Part shown: one piece after another, positions 25,949-32,425 of the stretch
Layout of the letters: each line of letters opens with the position of its first letter
How positions within the stretch are numbered: position 1 is the stretch's first letter
DNA from: Deltaproteobacteria bacterium
GTDB taxonomy: Bacteria; Desulfobacterota; DSM-4660; Desulfatiglandales; HGW-15
Length of the DNA stretch: 32,425 nt
NCBI GenBank assembly: GCA_019310525.1
Contig: JAFDEE010000029.1
Span: forward strand, 1-32,425
Direction of reading: 5' to 3'
Notes under the pieces: model-generated
Database searches by the model: none
Seen by the model: only the letters and a program-made list of their open reading frames with translations
What the model was told of the DNA's origin: nothing
Made by a program: the position numbers and the translations under genes

Positions 25949-27076
25949 TTACAGAGCGCACCAACGCCGGATGATCTCTTCATAGATCTCTGCGGCCGCC
26001 TCTATGCGGGACAGAAGGCAGAACTCGTCCGTCTTGTGGGCCATGGAGGGCTCTCCCGGCCCGAGGATCAGGGTAGGAGGATTTCCCAGGGCGGGCTTGA
26101 GAGCGGAGCCATCGGTGAAATAGGACACGCCCCGTTCACCGGGCGGCCCTTCCAGGTAAGGAGTGACTATCTCGAAGACTTCCCGGACCCAAGGATCCCG
26201 CGGATCCGTCCAAATGCTTTCAGCATCGATCCTGCGCTCGATTTCCACTTCTCCGCCCAGGGAGGTCCTGAGTTTTTCCACGATTTCCTCATGATCCTGA
26301 CCCGGGACGCTCCGAATGTCGATGCCGATGACCGCCAGGTCCGGGACCGAGTTCACATTGAGCCCGGCCGAAAAAGTGCCCACGTTCAGGGTTGGCCTCC
26401 CGAGCACCGGGTGAAGCACTCCCCCGAAATCGAATCTTTCCAGTGAAAGGACGGCCCTGGCCGCCTTATATATAGCGTTGACCCCCTGCTCCGGCATGGA
26501 GCCATGGGCCGTAACCCCCCTGGTGCGGGCTTCCAGGAACATGGCCCCCTTGTGCCCGAGGACCGGATAATTGGAAGAAGGTTCGCCGACCACGAGGGCT
26601 CCCGCCTCTCCCAGGTAACGGCTCCCGGCCAGGTGGATCGCCCCCACGCACCCTTGCTCTTCCCCTGCAGTCAACACCAGCTTAAGCCCGCCCCTTCCCG
26701 GAAGGATCGGAGAGAGACGCAGGGCGGCCAGGACCATGGCCGCGACACCCCCCTTCATGTCCGAGGATCCCCTGCCGTAAATCCTGTCTCCATCCACTTC
26801 TCCAGAAAAGGGATCCCGGGTCCAGGGTACATTCCCCAGGGGGACGGTATCCAGGTGCCCGGTGAAACAGACGGGTTTCGTTTCCCCGCTCTTTTCCTTG
26901 GAAGCCACCAGGTTCACCCGCCCTTCCCCCCACTCCTGATAACGGACGGAAAAACCTCCTTCCTCAAGGAGTCCGCCGATGTACCGTGCGCAGTCCACTT
27001 CCCCGCCCGGAGGGTTGACGGTCTGGAAGGCAAGGAGTTTTCGGGTAAGGGAAAGGGGTGTGGGGTCCCCGGGCAT
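25949..27076 (-). CDS. M20 family metallopeptidase (ArgE/DapE/ACY1 type)
   Basis: A cytoplasmic zinc-dependent deacylase or peptidase of 375 residues. The di-zinc and catalytic residues are in place: His74 and Asp76 (FTGHLDTVP), Asp106 (GSSDMKGG), Glu139-Glu140 (TAGEEQG), Glu165 (VVGEPSS) and His347 (MAHKTDEF). The dimerisation domain lies about 175-285 and includes the conserved His191 (TAHGSMPEQG). Members include acetylornithine deacetylase, succinyl-diaminopimelate desuccinylase, and aminoacylases. GEPSSNYPVLGHKG is closest to the ArgE/DapE group, but the substrate is not decidable. A weak GGA ribosome site precedes the ATG. A divergent 236-base gap separates it from the cysteine desulfurase gene. 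Confidence 0.9.
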   Translation of the reverse strand: MPGDPTPLSLTRKLLAFQTVNPPGGEVDCARYIGGLLEEGGFSVRYQEWGEGRVNLVASKEKSGETKPVCFTGHLDTVPLGNVPWTRDPFSGEVDGDRIYGRGSSDMKGGVAAMVLAALRLSPILPGRGGLKLVLTAGEEQGCVGAIHLAGSRYLGEAGALVVGEPSSNYPVLGHKGAMFLEARTRGVTAHGSMPEQGVNAIYKAARAVLSLERFDFGGVLHPVLGRPTLNVGTFSAGLNVNSVPDLAVIGIDIRSVPGQDHEEIVEKLRTSLGGEVEIERRIDAESIWTDPRDPWVREVFEIVTPYLEGPPGERGVSYFTDGSALKPALGNPPTLILGPGEPSMAHKTDEFCLLSRIEAAAEIYEEIIRRWCAL

Positions 27077-27312
27077 TATCCGTCCTTTCTCTTAAAAGGT
27101 GTGATCAATATTTCCACAATAGGGGAAGGTTAGGGGAAAATCAACAGCCTTCTTTCCGGTAAACACCCGGGAAGGAACCCTTATTGGGCTCCGGAAATGA
27201 TAGAATTTCGTTGTCTCATGCCCACCTTTTTGGTATAGGACTCCTCATCCCGCGGGCGGCCTGCCCTTAGGCCGGTTTTCCGCCTTCAACGTTTGGGTCG
27301 TCATTTTCGCCC

Positions 27313-28530
27313 ATGAAAAAGCACATTTACCTGGACAACGCCGCAACTTCCTTTCCCAAACCCCCCCAGGTCCTGGAGGCCATGACACACTTCATGAACG
27401 AGGTCGGAGCCAATCCCGGACGGGCGGGCCACGAGCTCTCCGTGGAGGCCGGCCGCATCGTGAGCAGGACCCGGCAAAGCCTGGCGACACTGTTCAACAT
27501 CCGGGAACCCGAGCGGATCGTTTTCACCCTCAACATCACGGAAGCAATCAACACCGTACTTTTCGGCTTCCTGAATCCCGGAGATCACGTAGTCACCACG
27601 GGCATGGAACACAACTCCGTGATCCGTCCTTTGAAAGAGCTGGAGCGGCGCTCCGTGATCAGCCTGGACATCGCCCCATGCGACCGGAAAGGTTTCCTGG
27701 ATATCGACGCCCTGCCCAGGCTTCTCCGTAAGAACACGGCCCTGATGGTACTGAACCACGCCTCCAATGTCTGCGGAACCCTGCAGGACGTGCGGGCCGT
27801 GAAGGAGAAGATCGGGGAAATCCCCCTTCTGCTCGACACCGCCCAGACCGCCGGCTGCTACCCCATTGACGTGGAGGCGGATGGCATCGATTTCCTGACC
27901 TTCACCGGTCACAAGGCCCTCATGGGGCCCCAGGGAACGGGGGGCCTTTACATCCGGGAAGGGCTCAGGGTCCGCCCCCTCAAGCTCGGAGGCACTGGGA
28001 GCGTTTCAGAGAAAATGATCCAGCCCGACTTCCTCCCGGACGCCCTGGAGAGCGGGACACAGAACAACGTGGGCATCGCCGGTCTGGGAGCGGCCGTGGA
28101 CTTCATCCTTGAAGAGGGGGTTGACAGGATCCGGGAACACGAAACGGCTCTTACCCGGGCACTCCTTAAGGCCCTCTTTCCACTTCAGGGCTTGACCATT
28201 TACGGGCCTCTCAAGCCGGAGGAGCAAACCGCCACTGTTTCCATTACCTTCGACAGCGTCCTTCCCGCCGGATCCCGGCACTTACCTTCCGGATGCGGAT
28301 CCATCAACCTGGCCTGGATGGAAGAAGGGATCTCACCGGCCCATGCCGGGAAAAAACTCGGCGCGGAATACGACATCCTCGTCCGCGTTGGTCTCCATTG
28401 CGCTCCCCTCGCCCATCAAACCCTCAATACCTATCCGGAGGGTACTGTGCGCGTAAGCATGGGATACTTCAACACCCTCGAAGAAATCGGATACGCCGCC
28501 GAGGCGATCAGAAAAATCACCGAAAGCTAG
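27313..28530 (+). CDS. Cysteine desulfurase family protein (class V aminotransferase fold)
   Basis: A PLP enzyme expected to release sulfur from cysteine as a protein persulfide. It has 405 residues: YLDNAATSFPKPPQV at the start, His100 (MEHNSVIRP) stacking on PLP, Asp175/Gln178 (LLDTAQTAG), Lys201 as the Schiff base (FTGHKALMGPQGTG), and the mobile-loop nucleophile Cys363 in RVGLHCAPLAH. That motif set fits the stand-alone SufS-like family seen near selenium, xdh or Fe-S genes rather than IscS. Residues about 316-340, between a beta strand (TVSITFD) and the helix preceding the catalytic loop, look like an insertion containing an extra Cys (SGCGS). No clear ribosome site is seen. No SufE or IscU partner is adjacent. 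Confidence 0.9.
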   Translation: MKKHIYLDNAATSFPKPPQVLEAMTHFMNEVGANPGRAGHELSVEAGRIVSRTRQSLATLFNIREPERIVFTLNITEAINTVLFGFLNPGDHVVTTGMEHNSVIRPLKELERRSVISLDIAPCDRKGFLDIDALPRLLRKNTALMVLNHASNVCGTLQDVRAVKEKIGEIPLLLDTAQTAGCYPIDVEADGIDFLTFTGHKALMGPQGTGGLYIREGLRVRPLKLGGTGSVSEKMIQPDFLPDALESGTQNNVGIAGLGAAVDFILEEGVDRIREHETALTRALLKALFPLQGLTIYGPLKPEEQTATVSITFDSVLPAGSRHLPSGCGSINLAWMEEGISPAHAGKKLGAEYDILVRVGLHCAPLAHQTLNTYPEGTVRVSMGYFNTLEEIGYAAEAIRKITES

Positions 28531-28659
28531 GATGTGTCCATCCATAAAGGGCCAGCCAATAAGCCGCTCAGCGTGTCGATTGGCACCTGCATCGCCGAAG
28601 TTCCCCTAAATACATTCCACCACGCATTTCCGGCAAACGAGGCATTTGCATAATCCAGG

Positions 28660-28688
28660 TTGAAATATGTTTATATTGTAGCTACAAT
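28660..28688 (+). promoter_or_regulatory. Sigma-70 promoter with palindromic operator over the -10 box
   Basis: TTGAAA (28660-28665) is followed after exactly 17 bases by TACAAT (28683-28688), each five of six to consensus. The perfect 14-bp palindrome ATTGTAGCTACAAT (28675-28688) covers the -10 box, an ideal place for a dimeric repressor. The predicted transcription start is near 28695, giving a leader of about 100 bases before the BamB-like gene. No regulator gene is adjacent, so the controlling protein is unknown. Confidence 0.65.
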
Positions 28689-28715
28689 GTAATTATCAAA
28701 TTCAAAACGAAACAC

Positions 28716-28797
28716 CATTCATTAAATCGTCCGCAGCTTTCAGCCTCCGGCACATGGGGGCTACGCCTTGGAGACCCAAAAAGGGAGTTAATAAATG
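28716..28797 (+). ncRNA. Structured 5' leader, candidate Moco/Tuco riboswitch
   Basis: Two helices can be seen. AGCCTCC (28742-28748) pairs with GGGGGCT (28756-28762) around a 7-base loop, with one G-U pair. CATTCATTAA (28716-28725) pairs over nine of ten positions with TTAATAAATG (28788-28797), closing the whole region and burying the start codon. Between them are CATGG, ACGCC and GGAGACC segments. From memory these resemble the molybdenum-cofactor RNA motif; only two bases separate ACGCC from TTGGAGACC's GG, as would fit the tungsten-cofactor variant that lacks the P3 stem. The downstream gene encodes a probable tungsten enzyme. The identification is tentative because I cannot run a covariance model. 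Confidence 0.4.
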
Positions 28798-30762
28798 AGA
28801 TACTCAGAGACAGGGTATAATTTAGAGATTGATCTATCCCGAGGAAGCATCGAGAAGGTGCCGACTGACCCGGGATTGACCGAACTTCACCTGGGGGGTC
28901 TGGGCACCAACGCCAAGATATTATGGGACAGGGTGCCACCTGAGGTAGAACCTTTTTCCCCGGATAATCTGCTGGTATTCAGCTCAGGTCTTTTAGTCGG
29001 CACACCTGCCTTTGGTGCCAATCGCACAATTATTTCTTCTATTTCTCCTCAGACCTTGTTGATGGGGTTTTCAATGATGGGAGGATTTTGGGCGCCGGAG
29101 TTGAAATTTGCCGGTTATGATAAAGTCATCGTTCGTGGAAAATCCCCCAAATTGGTCTACCTGTGGATTAATAATGATAAAGTAGAGATACGGGATGCCT
29201 CTCATTTAAAAGGTAAAAGCACTTATGAAACCGCGGAACTCATTCGTCAGGAATTGCACGAACCCAAAGCTCAGGTGCTCTCCATCGGGCTTGCCGGAGA
29301 AAACAGGGTCTATTTTGCTTCCATTGAGGCTGATAAAAGCAGTGCCAGTCGATTAGGGCTGGGTGCCATTATGGGAGACAAAGGGTTAAAGGCAATCGCA
29401 GTTCGCGGAACAAAGGACATCAATATCGCCCGACCTGCCGAATTCATTGAACTATGTAATGAAGTACTGGAAAAGATCCAGCATCGGCTGAATAATCCTC
29501 TCCAAGGAGTAATGCCCATTCATGCCAGGATTGGATCTCCACAGGAGATGGTCATACATGATGAGGAGTGGCACACCACAAGCTTCGCTTGGGGAAACGC
29601 CCGGCATCGGAGAAGAGACTTCTGGAACAAAGAAATCGAAAAGCAGTGGACTGAGACCTTGGAGAATGCCCGGAAGAGGTTGATAAGCTGCTATAACTGT
29701 CCGGTAAAATGCGCTGGATTAATCGAGCTGCCGGGATTTCCAACGTACGTGATGAAATGTTTCTCGAAACTTACTTATGTATTCGCTGCCATGGTTGATA
29801 ATCTGGATTTCGGTCTAAAAATAGCTTCCCGTGCCCAGCACTATGGAGTAGACGGGTACACGACCCCCCAAGTTATGGCCTTTGCCCTTGAACTTTATGA
29901 GGCCGGCATCCTGACTGATAAGGACATGGAAGGAATGCCCTCAGATCCTGAAGGAAAATTTTTCTGGCTGCTCGATAGAATTGTCAGGCGGGAAGGGATA
30001 GGAGATGCCCTGGCCGACGGTGTTTATTGGGCGGCCCGTCAGATTGGCAAAGGAGCAGAGGCATACGACCATAATACCATTAAAAAACATGAACAGATAC
30101 CCATCAAACTGGGAAAGCTGAACCCTATTTATTACCTGATGTGGTCTACAGGCGAGAAGGCGAATATCACCCAAATTGAAGGACAGGTCCCCCAGGGCCC
30201 TCTTCCCAAGGAAGTAAGAGAAGAATTTGTGAAGGACTGGATCCAGGTGCCTACCGGAAAAGAGGAAAAGTTCAAGCAGTTTATTTTGGAATGGGGTGAA
30301 CCGGGCACATCATTTCCGTATTATCCTTCTATCGACTTAATCTGTGACCTTGTCGAATGGCAGGAGACCATGCACTACATTGATGACTCCCTTGGGCTGT
30401 GCGCCGGCCTGTCTTCCTTTGGTTATAAACCCCCCTATCATATACACAATCAACCGCTTTTTATCTCATATGCGACAGGAATGGACATCGATGAAGATCA
30501 ACTATGGCAGCTGGCCGCCAGGAATCGAAATTTAGTCAGGGCCGTTAATATAAGAAGGGGATTAAGAAGGGAAGACGAACGTCCTCCCGAAGACCATTGG
30601 AAAAAGAGATTCCCCGAGTATGAAGCCAAGTTATTAGATGAGTATTACAGATTCAAGGGGTGGAACAGCCAGGGTATTCCGACAAAAGACACCCTGCACA
30701 AACTGGGGCTGGATTACGTATACAAAGATTTCGCAGATAGGGGAATCCTAAAAGATGAATAA
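28795..30762 (+). CDS. bamB: AOR-family tungsten enzyme, BamB-like (class II benzoyl-CoA reductase subunit)
   Basis: The 655-residue protein belongs to the aldehyde:ferredoxin oxidoreductase family, whose members bind a tungsten bis-pterin cofactor and one [4Fe-4S] cluster. The cluster ligands are Cys299, Cys302 and Cys306 (CYNCPVKC) and Cys536 (GLCAG). It resembles BamB along its length, and Glu251, His255, His260 and Cys322 coincide in number and identity with the BamB active-site residues as I recall them. BamB with ferredoxin-like BamC dearomatises benzoyl-CoA in strict anaerobes. No bamC-I gene is in the window. GGGAG lies seven bases before the ATG. The coding sequence is visibly richer in A/T-ending codons than its neighbours, suggesting separate acquisition. 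A different aromatic or alicyclic acyl-CoA substrate is possible. Confidence 0.85.
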   Translation: MRYSETGYNLEIDLSRGSIEKVPTDPGLTELHLGGLGTNAKILWDRVPPEVEPFSPDNLLVFSSGLLVGTPAFGANRTIISSISPQTLLMGFSMMGGFWAPELKFAGYDKVIVRGKSPKLVYLWINNDKVEIRDASHLKGKSTYETAELIRQELHEPKAQVLSIGLAGENRVYFASIEADKSSASRLGLGAIMGDKGLKAIAVRGTKDINIARPAEFIELCNEVLEKIQHRLNNPLQGVMPIHARIGSPQEMVIHDEEWHTTSFAWGNARHRRRDFWNKEIEKQWTETLENARKRLISCYNCPVKCAGLIELPGFPTYVMKCFSKLTYVFAAMVDNLDFGLKIASRAQHYGVDGYTTPQVMAFALELYEAGILTDKDMEGMPSDPEGKFFWLLDRIVRREGIGDALADGVYWAARQIGKGAEAYDHNTIKKHEQIPIKLGKLNPIYYLMWSTGEKANITQIEGQVPQGPLPKEVREEFVKDWIQVPTGKEEKFKQFILEWGEPGTSFPYYPSIDLICDLVEWQETMHYIDDSLGLCAGLSSFGYKPPYHIHNQPLFISYATGMDIDEDQLWQLAARNRNLVRAVNIRRGLRREDERPPEDHWKKRFPEYEAKLLDEYYRFKGWNSQGIPTKDTLHKLGLDYVYKDFADRGILKDE

Positions 30763-30876
30763 AAAGTGAGGAATGCTTCCGCTGACGATTATAAAAAACC
30801 TCTATGTATTCAAAAATGGAACGCAGGGCATCCTTAAGGCACGAAAAATATTGCCGATAAACCAGCTCCGATTTAA

Positions 30877-30910
30877 GTTGTTGATCTCACAACCTCTTCT
30901 TTTTCTTCTT
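30877..30910 (+). terminator. Weak terminator after the BamB-like gene
   Basis: GTTGT (30877-30881), a 7-base loop and ACAAC (30889-30893) are followed by a T-rich tract. The stem is only 5 bp. It lies about 115 bases past the stop. The rest of the 217-base gap 30763-30979 is A/T-rich with nothing recognisable. Confidence 0.35.
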
Positions 30911-30979
30911 GACAGGATAATATAGGGTTGTCCCCAAACTCTACAAACTGACTAAATTCATCGACCCCTGAGCTATCGG

Positions 30980-32179
30980 CTATGTGCAACGAGATGAACC
31001 ATCAGGCAAAGAAGTCAGCGTTGCCCAAAGATCTTGCACCTGGAGCGGATTGAAGATGCGGGCACCTCGGACCTGGAATTGCTGTTCGCCGTTATAAAGG
31101 ACCGCGCCGGTGGTGACACGGTCGACTCCCAATGCTTGGAACCGCTCCAGGCCTTTCACAAAGTCCGCGGAGAAGGTGGCCGCTGACTTGATTTCTGCCG
31201 GTATGAGCCTGCCCGCTTCTCTGATCAGAAGATCCACCTCATGGCCATGGGAGTCGCGGAAGAAATAGATCTCAGGCCTGATTCCCCTGTTGAGCGCTCC
31301 CTTGACAATGTCTGCAATTACAAGGTTCTCGTACAGGTTCCCGCGAAGGGGATCGCGGGAGGCCTGTTCTTCCGTGTGGATGCCCAGGAGGAAGGCAGCG
31401 AACCCCGGGTCTGTGAAGTATATCTTGGGAGACTTGATGACGCGTTTGCGGATATTCCTGAAAAACGGCGGGAGATCGAAAACAACATAAGACGCCTTCA
31501 ACACACTCAGCCAGTTTCTGATGGTCGTGGCGGATACGCCCACATCATTTGAAAGGGATGTGAGGTTGACAAGCTGGCCAACACGGCCTGCCAGCAGGGT
31601 GAGAAAGGTCTGAAACGGAGTCAGTTCGCGCAAATTGATGAGCGAACGCACATCCCGCTCCACATACGTCTGGAAGTAACCATTGTAGAACCTGCGCGGG
31701 GCCAACCCTTCTTCGTGGACGCGCGGAAAACATCCGCAGGCGATCAGCTCGAAGGCCCCCCAGGTGGACTTGTACCTGCGGAGTTCGGAAACAGAAAAAG
31801 GCCATAGCGTGAGCATGGCGGTCCGGCCGGCCAGGGACTGGGTGATCGCCTCGTGCAGCCGCGGCTGATGGCTCCCGGTAAGAATAAACATCCCCGGTCT
31901 CCCTGCTCCGTCCACGATGCCTTGGATATATGACAGCAACGCGGGAACGCGCTGCACCTCGTCCAGCACTGCGCCGTCTTTCATCCGGTTCAGGAACCCA
32001 CGGGGATCGGTCTCGGCCGCCATGCGCACGTCCGGGTCTTCCAGGGAAGAGTACGGCTTGTCCGGAAACGTCATCCGGACCAGGGTCGTTTTCCCCGACT
32101 GCCTGGGCCCCAGGACCGTGACCACGGGGTACTCGGCAGCCGATTCCACCAACTCTTGTGAGATCTCGCGGGTAATCAT
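30980..32179 (-). CDS. AAA+ ATPase with DUF4143 domain
   Basis: A 399-residue protein of the widespread ATP-binding/DUF4143 group of unknown function. The N-terminal AAA_14 ATPase has Walker A GPRQSGKT (24-31), Walker B VLDEVQ (71-76) and sensor-like LTGSHQ (100-105). After a winged-helix-like segment (SLSNDVGVSATTIRNWLSVLKAS) comes DUF4143, with LYENLV (Glu284), EVDLLI (Asp315) and PAEIKS (Glu329, Lys331). These match the pattern of a PD-(D/E)xK nuclease-like core. Family members are often solitary, patchily distributed and near mobile DNA. This one fits that habit, lying between the A/T-rich BamB-like gene and an insertion-sequence-like end. The ATG has no clear ribosome site. GC-rich coding contrasts with the preceding gene. 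Confidence 0.88.
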   Translation of the reverse strand: MITREISQELVESAAEYPVVTVLGPRQSGKTTLVRMTFPDKPYSSLEDPDVRMAAETDPRGFLNRMKDGAVLDEVQRVPALLSYIQGIVDGAGRPGMFILTGSHQPRLHEAITQSLAGRTAMLTLWPFSVSELRRYKSTWGAFELIACGCFPRVHEEGLAPRRFYNGYFQTYVERDVRSLINLRELTPFQTFLTLLAGRVGQLVNLTSLSNDVGVSATTIRNWLSVLKASYVVFDLPPFFRNIRKRVIKSPKIYFTDPGFAAFLLGIHTEEQASRDPLRGNLYENLVIADIVKGALNRGIRPEIYFFRDSHGHEVDLLIREAGRLIPAEIKSAATFSADFVKGLERFQALGVDRVTTGAVLYNGEQQFQVRGARIFNPLQVQDLWATLTSLPDGSSRCT

Positions 32180-32337
32180 GCCATTTTTCTACCACATCGC
32201 CGTGCAAAACGCAAATAAAAGTTTCTTACAGGCCTTGGCGTAGATTACCGGGATATTTGTGATAGAAAGGGGGTAATATTTCCGGAATAAATTGACAAAA
32301 GGGAGAAGGATGTTGGATTAAATGGGCCTAAGTGAGT

Positions 32338-32425
32338 ATTCCGGACGATTCCGGCACCCCATTCCGATTGATTCCGCCACCCTGTTCCGATCCATTGCGC
32401 CACCCCATTCCGGAGCATTCCGACA
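32338..32425. mobile_element. 23-bp tandem array, probable IS21-type insertion sequence end
   Basis: Units start at exactly 32338, 32361, 32384 and 32407. Each reads ATTCCG, four variable bases, ATTCCG, then [GC]CACCC[CT], with single changes (TTCCG in unit 3, ATTGCG in its second half). The fourth unit is cut by the window edge. Multiple ATTCCG/CACCC repeats of this length are typical of the terminal transposase-binding sites of IS21-family elements, so the element probably starts near 32333 and continues beyond the window. No transposase gene is visible here. 32180-32332 holds nothing else recognisable. Confidence 0.6.

Noticed and set aside
32338-32425. CRISPR array at the right edge
   Set aside because: The 23-base units are contiguous, with only four variable bases inside each, so there are no spacers of CRISPR length.

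Overview
The window reads as chromosomal DNA from an anaerobic bacterium, most likely of the Desulfobacterota (former Deltaproteobacteria). The pointers are an aldehyde:ferredoxin oxidoreductase (AOR) family tungsten enzyme resembling the benzoyl-CoA reductase subunit BamB, a NIL-domain 2x[4Fe-4S] protein, a phosphofructokinase with pyrophosphate-type active-site residues, a meso-DAP murein recycling ligase (Gram-negative wall), and alaC next to hom. The taxonomic assignment is inference. I found no rRNA, tRNA, CRISPR array or complete transposase.

Layout. (1) 147-7779, minus strand: mpl, a small secreted protein, pcm, recG, alaC and hom, in that transcription order, covering wall recycling, protein and DNA repair, and amino acid synthesis. 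(2) 7975-8163, plus strand: rpmB (L28), ending in a hairpin-rich repeat that separates it from the convergent next group. (3) 8224-13277, minus strand: ispG, proS and a bifunctional rel, with proS and rel overlapping. (4) 13278-13765: a gene-free gap holding copy 1 of a dispersed palindromic repeat, then pfk on the minus strand. (5) 15141-18245, plus strand: a class I aminotransferase, the NIL ferredoxin and mnmA. (6) 18220-23329, minus strand: a complete branched-chain amino acid or amide ABC transporter, livK-H-M-G-F, whose last gene overlaps the end of mnmA. (7) 23330-23927: gene-free, with copy 2 of the dispersed repeat. (8) 23928-28530: mtaB (+), an unknown 107-residue protein (-), an M20 peptidase (-) and a cysteine desulfurase (+). 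(9) 28531-32425: an accessory-looking end with a visibly A/T-richer BamB-like gene, a AAA+/DUF4143 ATPase and, at the very edge, a 23-bp tandem array that looks like an IS21-type insertion sequence end.

Functional threads. MnmA (tRNA 2-thiouridine), MtaB (tRNA methylthiolation), the NIL ferredoxin and the cysteine desulfurase all concern sulfur handling or Fe-S chemistry. Most of regions 1-8 is ordinary housekeeping. The most interesting spot is 28660-30762. A good sigma-70 promoter there has a perfect 14-bp palindrome over its -10 box. It is followed by a structured leader, which could be a molybdenum/tungsten cofactor riboswitch and can pair with the start codon, and then by a BamB-like tungsten enzyme with no partner subunit in view. 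The second item is a hairpin repeat family, with two full copies and one short relative, lying in intergenic gaps.
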